From contig JAISSU010000010.1 in the NCBI GenBank assembly GCA_031272985.1, forward strand, positions 1 to 64,000: a stretch of 64,000 nt of DNA, written 5' to 3'. A program made the translations under genes and the position numbers. Source of the DNA: Lachnospiraceae bacterium. Its GTDB lineage: Bacteria; Bacillota; Clostridia; Lachnospirales; Lachnospiraceae. Positions within the stretch are counted from its first letter, which is position 1. The number at the start of each line of letters is the position of its first letter. This document shows, one piece after another, positions 7,569 to 15,053 of this stretch. Below the pieces are notes generated by a model. The model was given only the letters and a program-made list of their open reading frames with translations. It had not been told where the DNA came from and made no database searches.

Positions 7569-9473
7569 ATGGAAAATAATATTGAAATTTGTTTTACCAT
7601 CGCGACCTGTCTTTTCTGCATAGGACTGTTGACGGCTTTTTTAAATAAAAAAATACCGTACGCAGTGAGATTAGTGGTAAAGCCTCTTTATGTCATGATG
7701 ATTGCGGTGTTTCTGGGTTTAACCGTCCTTCATTATCCTATGGTGCTTGCGCAGTTTTCCGGTTTTGAATTAAAGCATTTTTCGGGGATTCTGATTGCGG
7801 CTCAGTGTACTTTGCAGGCGTTTACAATTAACGCGGATTTTGGGAATATGAATGATTTCCTTTCGAGTTATTCGGGTGTTTTTGCAACTTCATATCATGC
7901 TCTTGCAGCAATTTTATATATTGCGGCACCTTTGCTTACAGCGGGATTCTTGTTACAGTTTGTGAAAAATCTTGGCTCATATGCCAGATATTGGATGGGA
8001 TATCATAAATCTGTATTTGTCTTTTCAGAGTTGAATAACAGATCGATTGAACTTGCACAAAGCGAGAAGGAAAATTGCAAACGCACGAACAAAAAATACT
8101 TGATTGTTTTTACGGATGTTTACGAGTCGAACGACGAACCTTCGGCCGAGCTGATTGAAAAGGCGAAAAGGCTTGACGCAATTGTTTTCAGAAAGGATAT
8201 TTTGGCGGTAAATTTGGCGTTTCACAGTAATAATAATAAGCATAGGCTGAGTTTCTTTGTCATAGGCGAGGATGAAACTGAGAATATGCAACACGCAATA
8301 GGGCTTTATGAGAAATACAAAGAAAGAGAAAACGCCGCATTATTTTTATTTTCAAATTCAGTTACGAGTTCAATGCTCATGAACGGAAAAGAAGGAAAGA
8401 TAAAGCTTCGCCGCATAGACAAAACACAAAGCCTGATTTATCATACATTATACGAATACGGTCCGAAAATATTTGATAAAGCTTTCGCTGCATCAAAGAT
8501 GTATAATCCCGAATCTGATATTCACGATTTGAATGTAATTATCCTCGGTCTCGGACATTACGGTTGCGAAATGCTTAAAGCCCTTGTCTGGTTTGCTCAA
8601 ATGGATGGGTACGAGCTTAATATTTATGCGTATGCGGATTATGATGCGAAGGAATATATAGAAAAGGAGTGTCCGGAGCTATTTGATAAGCATAATAAAA
8701 CCCGGATAAAGGGAGATGCGTATTACGGAATTAATATTAATCCCGAATATGATAATGAGAAAAAGGAATTCTTTGATTCGCAGCCTTTTGATGTAGGTAC
8801 GAATCGGTTTTTGGAATCGGTAATGCATGTGGAAAACCCGACATATATCTTTATTTCACTCGGGGATGATGAAAAGAACATCAGCGCCGCTGTTGATTTA
8901 AAAACAAATTTTGAGAGGATAGGATGCGATCCGATAATCCACGCCGTAGTTTACGATACGAAAATGCTTAAATCCGTTACCACGGCAAAGAATCTGGGAA
9001 AGCGTCCGTTTGGTATTACTTGCGTGGGAGATTTAAAAACCCAGTATTCGCATGAGGTGATAATGAAGTCCGATTTGGAAAAAGCCGCGAAAGAAAGGCA
9101 CATGCGCTGGACGAGGCGTGAGGATTTTGACAGCGACGAAGCCTACGAAAAAAGAAAACTAAAAGATGAGGATGCCTTTATCAGATACGAGTATTATTAC
9201 CGTTCGTCAATGGCCGGAGCGATTCATAAGAAAATGAGGGTCCATTGCAAAATCGCGGGAGCAGAAAAAGCTCCTGAATTGCGTGATGAAAACGAAAAGC
9301 GGATTTGCAGACACCTTGAAAAACGTCGCTGGAATGCATTTGTGCGCACCGAAGGGTATGTTTACAGTGGGTCGACAAACGATGCCTCGCGAAACGACCT
9401 CGCTAAAAAACACAACCTCCTCGTTCCATGGGACGAATTGCCCGAATCCGAAAAATGCAACGATGACGACTAA
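7569..9473 (+). CDS. Membrane-anchored double Rossmann (TrkA-like) protein with a RyR-like C-terminus
   Basis: A 634-residue protein. Hydrophobic segments lie at about residues 8-25, 38-60 and 107-131, followed by a cytosolic part. A first TrkA-N-like Rossmann fold begins near residue 147 (KSVFVFSELNNRSIE). A second, with a clear nucleotide-binding glycine motif (ILGLGHYGCEM), begins near residue 323. The last 50 residues read RTEGYVYSGSTND ... LVPWDELPESEK, matching the RyR (ryanodine-receptor-repeat) domain that is intact in the next gene. From family knowledge, RyR domains in bacteria have been proposed to sense nucleotide-derived ligands. A ligand-gated membrane sensor or effector is plausible but unproven. 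Confidence 0.7.
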   Translation: MENNIEICFTIATCLFCIGLLTAFLNKKIPYAVRLVVKPLYVMMIAVFLGLTVLHYPMVLAQFSGFELKHFSGILIAAQCTLQAFTINADFGNMNDFLSSYSGVFATSYHALAAILYIAAPLLTAGFLLQFVKNLGSYARYWMGYHKSVFVFSELNNRSIELAQSEKENCKRTNKKYLIVFTDVYESNDEPSAELIEKAKRLDAIVFRKDILAVNLAFHSNNNKHRLSFFVIGEDETENMQHAIGLYEKYKERENAALFLFSNSVTSSMLMNGKEGKIKLRRIDKTQSLIYHTLYEYGPKIFDKAFAASKMYNPESDIHDLNVIILGLGHYGCEMLKALVWFAQMDGYELNIYAYADYDAKEYIEKECPELFDKHNKTRIKGDAYYGININPEYDNEKKEFFDSQPFDVGTNRFLESVMHVENPTYIFISLGDDEKNISAAVDLKTNFERIGCDPIIHAVVYDTKMLKSVTTAKNLGKRPFGITCVGDLKTQYSHEVIMKSDLEKAAKERHMRWTRREDFDSDEAYEKRKLKDEDAFIRYEYYYRSSMAGAIHKKMRVHCKIAGAEKAPELRDENEKRICRHLEKRRWNAFVRTEGYVYSGSTNDASRNDLAKKHNLLVPWDELPESEKCNDDD

Positions 9474-9497
9474 ACCGATATTGCAGTGCAGTCGCGT

Positions 9498-9590
9498 GCT
9501 GTGTGCCCTAAAGGTCACAGGCAAACCCTTCCTCACTCGCATGCCCGGCATGCATCACTTAGAAGTTTTGTCTCAGCGCGGGCACACAGC
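9498..9590 (+). repeat. 11-bp perfect inverted repeat enclosing a second small palindrome
   Basis: GCTGTGTGCCC at 9498-9508 is perfectly complementary to GGGCACACAGC at 9580-9590. The 71 bases between them include the palindrome ATGCCCGGCAT (9541-9551). The structure fills the gap between the two RyR genes and lacks a T-run. It may be a folded intercistronic RNA or the footprint of an excised element. Confidence 0.6.
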
Positions 9591-9646
9591 TTCGTAACTG
9601 GCAAACGAAACGAAGACACCACATGAAACTAACCACGGAGGTAACC

Positions 9647-9928
9647 ATGTATACACCACAACCGATTGATACTACAAACATCATCCTAACCGACGACATC
9701 ATCGCCCTTGGCGAATTGCTCGCGAAAAATACCCATGAGGTCTGGGCGGCGAATCGCATTGCGGATGGCTGGACATACGGAGAAAAAAGGGACGATGCAT
9801 TAAAACACCATCCCTGCCTTATTCCGTATGAGGAATTACCCGAGAGCGAAAAAGAATATGATCGTGCCACCGCCACAGAAACCCTGAAACTGATCCTAAA
9901 CCTCGGATACGAAATAAAAACACCGTAG
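9647..9928 (+). CDS. Small RyR-domain protein
   Basis: A 93-residue protein consisting of a single RyR domain: MYTPQPIDT at the start, then VWAANRIADGW, YGEKRDD, HPCLIPYEELPESEK and YDRATATETLK. The ATG at 9647 was chosen because GGAGG ends 5 bases upstream; the ATG at 9623 has no site. No membrane segment. RyR domains occur in ryanodine receptors and in bacterial and phage proteins and are suspected ligand-binding modules. It shares the LPESEK signature with the C-terminus of the preceding membrane protein, so the two may have arisen by duplication or act together. Confidence 0.85.
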   Translation: MYTPQPIDTTNIILTDDIIALGELLAKNTHEVWAANRIADGWTYGEKRDDALKHHPCLIPYEELPESEKEYDRATATETLKLILNLGYEIKTP

Positions 9929-9938
9929 GGCGGTGCTT
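9916..9938 (-). terminator. Terminator of the iron-sulfur/FAD operon
   Basis: Read on the minus strand, CACCG (9935-9931), a 5-base loop and CGGTG (9925-9921) are followed directly by TTTTT and then ATTTC. The hairpin overlaps the stop codon of the RyR gene on the other strand and lies 13 bases past the end of the 4Fe-4S gene. Confidence 0.7.
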
Positions 9939-9950
9939 ATTTCGTGTTCC

Positions 9951-10382
9951 CTAAAGGGCTTTTACAAAATCGGTTATCGGTTTTATCCCCCGCACGAGGT
10001 AGGCGTATTTTGTCGGTACACTAATTCGTATAATTGCAGTTTGATGTGATGATTCTCTTTGAATTACTGCTTCAACTGTTCCATCAGTGAGCGTTTGTCC
10101 CTCATTGTCACGGGCTTTTACAGTCATACCAACAGTAGGCAATGGCAGAAATTCGTAAGGAAAATCAACACTCGCAAACCCTTCCTTAAATTCTGTATCC
10201 ACGAGAAAACAGGCTTGACCAGGACAAGCTGCTACGCATAGACCGCAGCCCGTGCAAAGCTCTTTATTGCCCTTTGGTAGATTAGTTATACTGCCCTCTA
10301 TTGTGATCGCGCCCACAGGACAAATATGCACGCAGGGATTGCACGGAATCTGTTCAGGACAGTCAATGAATATTTTACGCAT
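9951..10382 (-). CDS. Two-cluster 4Fe-4S ferredoxin-like subunit
   Basis: A 143-residue protein whose start MRKIFIDCPEQ was placed at the ATG overlapping the upstream stop by 8 bases, with GAGG 6 bases before it. Cluster motifs are CNPCVHICPVGAI and CTGCGLCVAACPGQAC. The C-terminal 80 residues form a small beta-rich domain ending DFVKAL. It is the last gene of a four-gene minus-strand operon (2Fe-2S, FAD, BFD-like, 4Fe-4S) and probably passes electrons from the flavoprotein to a ferredoxin or another acceptor. Confidence 0.82.
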   Translation of the reverse strand: MRKIFIDCPEQIPCNPCVHICPVGAITIEGSITNLPKGNKELCTGCGLCVAACPGQACFLVDTEFKEGFASVDFPYEFLPLPTVGMTVKARDNEGQTLTDGTVEAVIQRESSHQTAIIRISVPTKYAYLVRGIKPITDFVKAL

Positions 10383-10692
10383 GAGCATCCTCATTTCCAA
10401 AGTCGGAAGAAATTGCCGTATCCGCAAGAATCGAAAGCCGAATAGGAGTAATGGGCAGTCTCAGGCTTCCGGGGAGGAAGTCTTCAATAGGCCTTTTAAA
10501 ATAAGAAGAAAGCATACTCGCTATCAGTCGTTTACATGTACGTCCCTGACAAAAGCCCATACAGGAGCGGGTCGACTTTTTTACTGCATCTAAAGTATCG
10601 GCACCGCCTCTGATTGCCGCCATGATTTCTTCTTCCGTGATTTCTTCGCAGCGACAGACGATTTTCTCTTTATTTAAACAGCTTTCTTCCAT
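10375..10692 (-). CDS. BFD-like [2Fe-2S] subunit
   Basis: A 105-residue protein. Residues 12-60 hold the BFD-type pattern: VCRCEEIT, about 30 residues, then CMGFCQGRTC, supplying four cysteines for a [2Fe-2S] cluster. In HcnB, OoxA and hydroxyproline dehydrogenase alpha subunits this domain is fused to the C-terminus of the FAD protein; here it is a separate gene overlapping the FAD gene by 19 bases. AAAGGAGG lies just before the ATG. The tail (residues 60-105) is unassigned. Confidence 0.8.
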   Translation of the reverse strand: MEESCLNKEKIVCRCEEITEEEIMAAIRGGADTLDAVKKSTRSCMGFCQGRTCKRLIASMLSSYFKRPIEDFLPGSLRLPITPIRLSILADTAISSDFGNEDAHA

Positions 10693-11774
10693 ATTTCCTC
10701 CTTTGCGAGCATTCGCTTATTGCCGAAAGGCCCGCAGCGTAGTTCCGCAAGCCTATTAAGTATCATTACCTTTTTGGAAGTGTAATCTTCTAAAGTCATA
10801 AGCCCTAAGCGATAAGCAGCGCGACAACCTGCTAATCTCCCTTCATCAAGGGCGGTACTGGCCTCTTCAATTCCCGAAAGATCCCCCGCAATCAGGATGT
10901 GCTCAAAAGACGTTTCCATATTATCATCATGCACCGGCAATACCCCGCCGAGAGTTTTCGAGTAGGTCATTTCGCAGCCACCGGCTCCTGCAAGTTCAAT
11001 TCGTGGGGACAGTCCAACGGCTAAAGCCACTGTATCACATAAAATTGTCTGCTGCGTTCCTTCTATCGGGTTAAAGTTCTCATCTACTTTAGCAATAATC
11101 ACGCGTTCTACTTGATCACGGCCACTCGCGCTGATAATCGTATGACCGGTTAATATTTGGATGCCGGCTCTTCTTATTTTTGCCGCGTGCACTCCATACC
11201 CGCTTATTTTCGGCGCGGCTTCGATTATTTTAATAACATTGGCGCCTGCCTGGAGCAACTGATAAGTAACAATCAATCCGACATTTCCTGATCCTACTAC
11301 GACGAAATCCTTACCCGGAAGGACGTGTTGGACATTTACAAAAGTTTGGGCGGCGCCCGCCGTTATCACGCCCGGCAGAGTGCAACCGGGAAAGCTTAAG
11401 GCATTTTCCGACGCGCCGGTTGCGAGAATTATTTTTTTGCCCTTGAAATTAAGCGAGTTTTCTTCATCTGTGGCAGTTACACATCCGTCGGGATATAGTC
11501 CCCAGACGCGGGCACCGAGACGAAACTCTACATTATGTTTAACTGCTTCTTCCAAGAGCTTTTCGCCGATTAAGAATCCGCGCATCCCTGCGAAGTGCTC
11601 TTTTGAGCCGAAGAATTTGTGTATTTGTTTGAATAACTGACCGCCGGGCTTTTGATTCTCATCCAAAAGTAAGGTCCTCGCACCTGCTTTCCCTGATTCA
11701 ATAGCGGCGCCCAAACCCGCCGGACCTGCTCCCACGATTATCACATCATACGATTTTTCGCCGGAATCGCTCAC
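10674..11774 (-). CDS. FAD/NAD(P)-dependent oxidoreductase (HcnB/OoxA-like alpha subunit)
   Basis: A 366-residue pyridine nucleotide-disulfide-type flavoprotein. The FAD-binding motif is VIIVGAGPAGLGAA near the start, KPGGQLFKQ follows, and the second Rossmann motif is VVVGSGNVGLI. I chose the GTG start at 11774 because it overlaps the preceding TGA (GTGA) and has AAAGGA 7-8 bases upstream; the longer reading from ATG is inside the upstream gene. With its neighbours it forms the pattern of amino acid or N-methyl-compound dehydrogenases (HcnABC, Lhp/OoxAB). A DAO-type partner is encoded at 26123. Confidence 0.82.
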   Translation of the reverse strand: MSDSGEKSYDVIIVGAGPAGLGAAIESGKAGARTLLLDENQKPGGQLFKQIHKFFGSKEHFAGMRGFLIGEKLLEEAVKHNVEFRLGARVWGLYPDGCVTATDEENSLNFKGKKIILATGASENALSFPGCTLPGVITAGAAQTFVNVQHVLPGKDFVVVGSGNVGLIVTYQLLQAGANVIKIIEAAPKISGYGVHAAKIRRAGIQILTGHTIISASGRDQVERVIIAKVDENFNPIEGTQQTILCDTVALAVGLSPRIELAGAGGCEMTYSKTLGGVLPVHDDNMETSFEHILIAGDLSGIEEASTALDEGRLAGCRAAYRLGLMTLEDYTSKKVMILNRLAELRCGPFGNKRMLAKEEIWKKAV

Positions 11775-12079
11775 TGTCCCAATCCTTTCTGAGTACGAAT
11801 AGTCATACCCTCGTGAACAATTGTCATGCATGCCCTGACATTCGGTTTTCCGTCAATTTCCATAATACAATCGGTACATTGGCCAATTCCGCAAAAGATA
11901 CCCCTTGGTTCATTTCTTTTTGCAGAATAGCGAAAGATACGAAAGCCGTGTGCCAATAGAGCAGCCGCGACAGTTTCGCCTTCTTTAGCGCGTAGCAATT
12001 GATCCTCATAATAAATCGAAATTTCTTTTTTTTCGTCGATTTTGATTATAGGATGAGCTGTTAACCTCGACAATTTCAT
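11771..12079 (-). CDS. [2Fe-2S] ferredoxin-like subunit (HcnA/sarcosine-oxidase-alpha-N type)
   Basis: A 102-residue protein with the plant-type cluster pattern FCGIGQCTDC followed 11 residues later by a fourth cysteine (VRACM). The EGETVAAALLAHGFRIFRYS stretch (truncated here to EGETVAAALLAHG) is typical of HcnA and of the N-terminus of sarcosine oxidase alpha. First gene of the minus-strand operon. AAGG precedes the ATG. A perfect -10 (TATAAT, 12103-12098 on the minus strand) lies upstream, and the 14-bp palindrome at 12154 lies about 70 bases before the likely transcription start. Confidence 0.82.
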   Translation of the reverse strand: MKLSRLTAHPIIKIDEKKEISIYYEDQLLRAKEGETVAAALLAHGFRIFRYSAKRNEPRGIFCGIGQCTDCIMEIDGKPNVRACMTIVHEGMTIRTQKGLGQ

Positions 12080-12153
12080 CACCGCCTTATGGGTTTAATT
12101 ATATCCTAACTGTTATCTCAAAACAGCCCCAATATCGGGATTTTTTTAGAATA

Positions 12154-12167
12154 CGCACAAATGTGCA
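12154..12167. promoter_or_regulatory. Operator copy 1 of the 14-bp palindrome
   Basis: CGCACA-AA-TGTGCA. It lies between the divergent iron-sulfur/FAD operon and the lipoprotein/E1 run. It is centred about 69 bases upstream of the likely leftward start (from the -10 at 12103-12098) and about 58 upstream of the rightward start (TATAAT at 12207-12212). The same palindrome occurs at 28772 and 41453. Confidence 0.6.
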
Positions 12168-12268
12168 GGAATTTTTGTATACACCAAGTTATTTGATAGT
12201 ATAAAATATAATCGGAAACAGTTTTAGCAAGGAGCTTGCTGACAAAACTTTATACGGGAGGGTAAATT

Positions 12269-12991
12269 ATGAAAAAATTTATTGCTTTAATTCTAGTATC
12301 TGTAATGTGTATTGGTCTTATGGCGTGTTCAAAACCGGCTGAAGAAGTGACCGAAGAACCGGCTGAGGAAACGACCGAAGAGACTGAAGAAGCCGTAACT
12401 GAAGAGCCCGCCGAAGAGGAAACGGAAGAAACGACCGCCCCCGCCGCCGGCAGTGTAGACAGAATTATTGTGTTTAATAACGCGATTGAAGGCTTGGAAG
12501 CCAGTCCGCAGCCTCGTTCAGATGAAATGAGAGAGGCATATTCAATAAAAGAAGTATATGACAAATTCGAGACCAAAGGCAGCGACCCTGTAAAGGTTAT
12601 CGGTTCTGATGGTTATGAGGCCGAAGAGGCTCTTGATGATATCCTCAAGAAATATTTTACTTTGGAAGGCGACGCAGCACCGATTATCGTAGGCGAAGAG
12701 CAGGATCCCGATTGGGCAGTCTGGGAAGTCGCTTATATCAATTTTGGCTCTGATGTTTGGATGACAGCTTATAAAGATGAAATAAGTGTTGCGGATGTTT
12801 TTACAGCTGTCGGCATGACTACAGCTGAAAGTTATGACTTTATCTGTACCGACGGCTACACTCAAAACGTACCGGCCACGGATATCGCGGATTGCTACAT
12901 TACCTGGGTGGAGGATCGCGTGGACGCATCGGTTCCGGGACTCGGTGATGATACTCTTTGGAGCATTGTAACTATCCAACCGGCACAATAA
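12269..12991 (+). CDS. Lipoprotein of unknown function
   Basis: A 240-residue protein with a lipoprotein signal peptide (MKKFIALILVSVMCIGLMAC, lipid-modified Cys at 20), then a 35-residue Glu/Thr/Pro-rich linker (about residues 22-58), then a compact domain over about residues 62-240. That domain has YINFGSDVWMTAYKDEISV and DYEF-like acidic stretches, but I recognise no family. The ribosome binding site GGGAGGG is strong. It lies directly after operator copy 1 and is followed by an intrinsic terminator, so it may be expressed well above the downstream genes. A surface-bound ligand- or cofactor-binding role is a guess. Confidence 0.6.
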   Translation: MKKFIALILVSVMCIGLMACSKPAEEVTEEPAEETTEETEEAVTEEPAEEETEETTAPAAGSVDRIIVFNNAIEGLEASPQPRSDEMREAYSIKEVYDKFETKGSDPVKVIGSDGYEAEEALDDILKKYFTLEGDAAPIIVGEEQDPDWAVWEVAYINFGSDVWMTAYKDEISVADVFTAVGMTTAESYDFICTDGYTQNVPATDIADCYITWVEDRVDASVPGLGDDTLWSIVTIQPAQ

Positions 12992-13017
12992 TAATATCGA
13001 AATTCTAAAAAGTCGAA

Positions 13018-13045
13018 GGCTGACGTGATGCAAATTGCGTCAGCC
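13018..13045 (+). promoter_or_regulatory. Hairpin overlapping the downstream terminator (possible attenuator arm)
   Basis: GGCTGACG (13018-13025) pairs with CGTCAGCC (13038-13045) around a 12-base loop. Its last three bases (GCC) are also the first three of the terminator stem at 13043, so the two hairpins cannot form fully at the same time. Confidence 0.5.
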
Positions 13046-13069
13046 GTTATAAAATTAACGGCTATTTTT
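13043..13069 (+). terminator. Intrinsic terminator or attenuator before the E1 alpha gene
   Basis: GCCGTTA (13043-13049), a 6-base loop and TAACGGC (13056-13062) are followed by TATTTTT. It ends 14 bases before the E1 alpha ATG and abuts its ribosome binding site (GGAGGAG). There is no room for another promoter after it, so the downstream genes depend on readthrough. Confidence 0.7.
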
Positions 13070-13083
13070 CGGAGGAGTCTTTC

Positions 13084-14067
13084 ATGGCACTTAACAAAGA
13101 ACGCTTAAAGAGTCTCTATCGGGACATGTATCTGATTCGAAATTTTGAAGAGCTGATTAAAGAATATGCCGCAAACGGAACCATACCGGGTTTTGTCCAC
13201 CTCTCTACAGGTCAGGAGGCTTGCGAGGCGGGTGTGGTTCGTGCGCTTCGCACAACTGATTACAAATATCCTGACCATCGCGGACATGGGGCTATTCTTC
13301 TTTGCGGTACGGATCCTAAATATGTAATGGCTGAAATTTTCGGAAGAGCAACAGGGATAAACGGGGGGCGCGGAGGTTCTATGCATGTGCATGACTGGTC
13401 CTGTCATAATCATGGATTCAATGGTATTCAAGGTTCTACTTGCGTTACTGCCCTCGGAACTGCCTTTGCCGCGAAATACCGACATACAGATGATGTTTCG
13501 GCTATCTTCATGGGGGATGGAACGCTTGGGGAAGGGACATGCCATGAAAGTATGAATATGGCTGCGACATGGAAGCTCCCTGTCATATATTGCCTGATAA
13601 ATAATGGCTACGCAATATCCACACCTTCTAAAGAAGCTCATCCTCAGGAAGAGCTTCGCCAGTGGGCAGACGGGTACGGGGTACCTTCTTGGAGAATTGA
13701 CGGCAATGACATTGAAGCCGTAGTCGAGATAACTGAAGAAGCGGTTAATTTAGCGCGCAAAGGAAAGGGACCTTCATTAATAGAATTTGTTACATATCGC
13801 TGGCAGGGACACTTTGCGGGAGATCCGGCATCTTATCGACCTGCCGAAGAATTGGAATACTGGAAAAAACGGGATCCTCTGATTCTATCTAAGAAAGTGC
13901 TGATTGAAAGAGAGGGTGTAACGCAGGAAGAAATTAGTGCGATTGAGAATGAAGTGGATAATGAATTACAAGCTTGCCTAAAGTTCACCCTTGATTCGCC
14001 TTGGCCTGTGGCTTGCGATGCGCTCACCCATGTCTATGAGGAATTTTCTGTGGAGGCGAGACAATGA
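13084..14067 (+). CDS. TPP-dependent 2-oxoacid/acetoin dehydrogenase E1, alpha subunit
   Basis: A 327-residue thiamine-diphosphate enzyme subunit. The TPP/Mg motif GDGTLGEG starts at about residue 144 and ends in NNGYAIST. DHRGHG and GGRGGSMH are typical of the acetoin and pyruvate dehydrogenase E1 alpha family. Together with the beta subunit it decarboxylates a 2-oxo acid (or cleaves acetoin) and transfers the product to lipoyl-lysine. It overlaps the beta gene by 4 bases (ATGA). Which substrate is used here is unclear, since no full E2 or E3 gene follows. Confidence 0.9.
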   Translation: MALNKERLKSLYRDMYLIRNFEELIKEYAANGTIPGFVHLSTGQEACEAGVVRALRTTDYKYPDHRGHGAILLCGTDPKYVMAEIFGRATGINGGRGGSMHVHDWSCHNHGFNGIQGSTCVTALGTAFAAKYRHTDDVSAIFMGDGTLGEGTCHESMNMAATWKLPVIYCLINNGYAISTPSKEAHPQEELRQWADGYGVPSWRIDGNDIEAVVEITEEAVNLARKGKGPSLIEFVTYRWQGHFAGDPASYRPAEELEYWKKRDPLILSKKVLIEREGVTQEEISAIENEVDNELQACLKFTLDSPWPVACDALTHVYEEFSVEARQ

Positions 14068-15041
14068 GCAGAGTGATTACCTACGCAAAAGCGATAAACG
14101 AAGCCATGATTCAAGAAATGGAGCGCGATGAAAATGTCTTTATCTTAGGTGAAGACGTAGCTAAAATGGGCGGAGACTTCGGATTGACACAGGGTATATA
14201 CCCACGCTGGCCTGATCGGATTTTTGACACGGCACTATCCGAATCCGCTATAGTTGGACTGGCAAACGGCGCGGCTATCGCGGGACTGCGTCCGATTGCG
14301 GAAATTATGTTTGCTGATTTTGCGGGGGTCGCTTTTGACCAAATCGTAAACAGTACGGCTAAAATGAATTTTATGTTCCAGGAGGAAGCTAATTGCCCGG
14401 TGGTAATACGCGCCCCGCAGGGTGCGGGAATACGTTGCGCATACCATCATTCCGCTGTAGTGGAAAGTTGGTTTCTAAATACCCCCGGCTTGGTAATCGT
14501 TTCTCCTGCGAGCCCATATGAGGCGAAAGGGCTACTAATCTCAGCGATCAGGAGTGATGACCCGGTGTTGTTTTTGGAACACAAGGTTTTGTTAAATGCA
14601 AAAGGAGAGGTGCCACAAGAATCTTATGCACTTCCTTTAGGTAAAGGCGTTATAGAAAGAGATGGAAAAGATGTGACGATAGTTGCGCTGCAGCTCACAG
14701 TCAAAATGGCACTGGAAGCGGCAAAGGAATTAGAAAAGGAAGGCATCGCGGCAGAAATTATTAATCTTAGGACTATTAAGCCTTACGATGAAGAGCTAAT
14801 TGCTAAATCCGTTGCAAAAACAAGCAGGCTCGTTATTGCACAGGAAGGACCGAAAGTCGGGGGATGGGCAGCGGAAATTTCCGCGATGGTATCGGAAAAA
14901 TACTTTGAATACCTTGAGGCACCTATCCAAAGGGTGACATGCCTGGATGTCCCCGTTTCGTTTTCGCCTGTTTTAGAAGACTATTATATGCTAAATGCGG
15001 CAGACATTGTTGCCGCGGCAAAGGAAGCGGTTTCATTTTAA
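14064..15041 (+). CDS. TPP-dependent dehydrogenase E1, beta subunit
   Basis: A 325-residue transketolase-like subunit: GEDVAKMGG near the N-terminus, DTALSESAIVGLANGAA, and APQGAGIRCAYHHSA in the region that contacts the cofactor and partner. The C-terminal transketolase domain has NLRTIKPYDEELI. It is translationally coupled to the alpha subunit and precedes the lipoyl protein with AAGGAGGG between them. It is the normal length for AcoB/PdhB-type proteins. Confidence 0.9.
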   Translation: MSRVITYAKAINEAMIQEMERDENVFILGEDVAKMGGDFGLTQGIYPRWPDRIFDTALSESAIVGLANGAAIAGLRPIAEIMFADFAGVAFDQIVNSTAKMNFMFQEEANCPVVIRAPQGAGIRCAYHHSAVVESWFLNTPGLVIVSPASPYEAKGLLISAIRSDDPVLFLEHKVLLNAKGEVPQESYALPLGKGVIERDGKDVTIVALQLTVKMALEAAKELEKEGIAAEIINLRTIKPYDEELIAKSVAKTSRLVIAQEGPKVGGWAAEISAMVSEKYFEYLEAPIQRVTCLDVPVSFSPVLEDYYMLNAADIVAAAKEAVSF

Positions 15042-15053
15042 AGGAGGGATTTG

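Noticed and set aside
7569-9928. Prophage origin of the RyR genes
   Set aside because: No integrase, capsid, tail or lysis genes flank the pair; the neighbours are rarA and a metabolic operon.
12080-12268. Purine riboswitch upstream of the catabolic operons
   Set aside because: I looked here and in the 28702-28908 and 41354-41558 gaps for the paired stems and conserved loops of a purine aptamer and saw none; the palindromic operators explain these regions better.
12250-12576. Ser-rich reading frame on the minus strand
   Set aside because: It is the antisense shadow of the Glu/Thr-rich linker of the lipoprotein, with no ribosome binding site.
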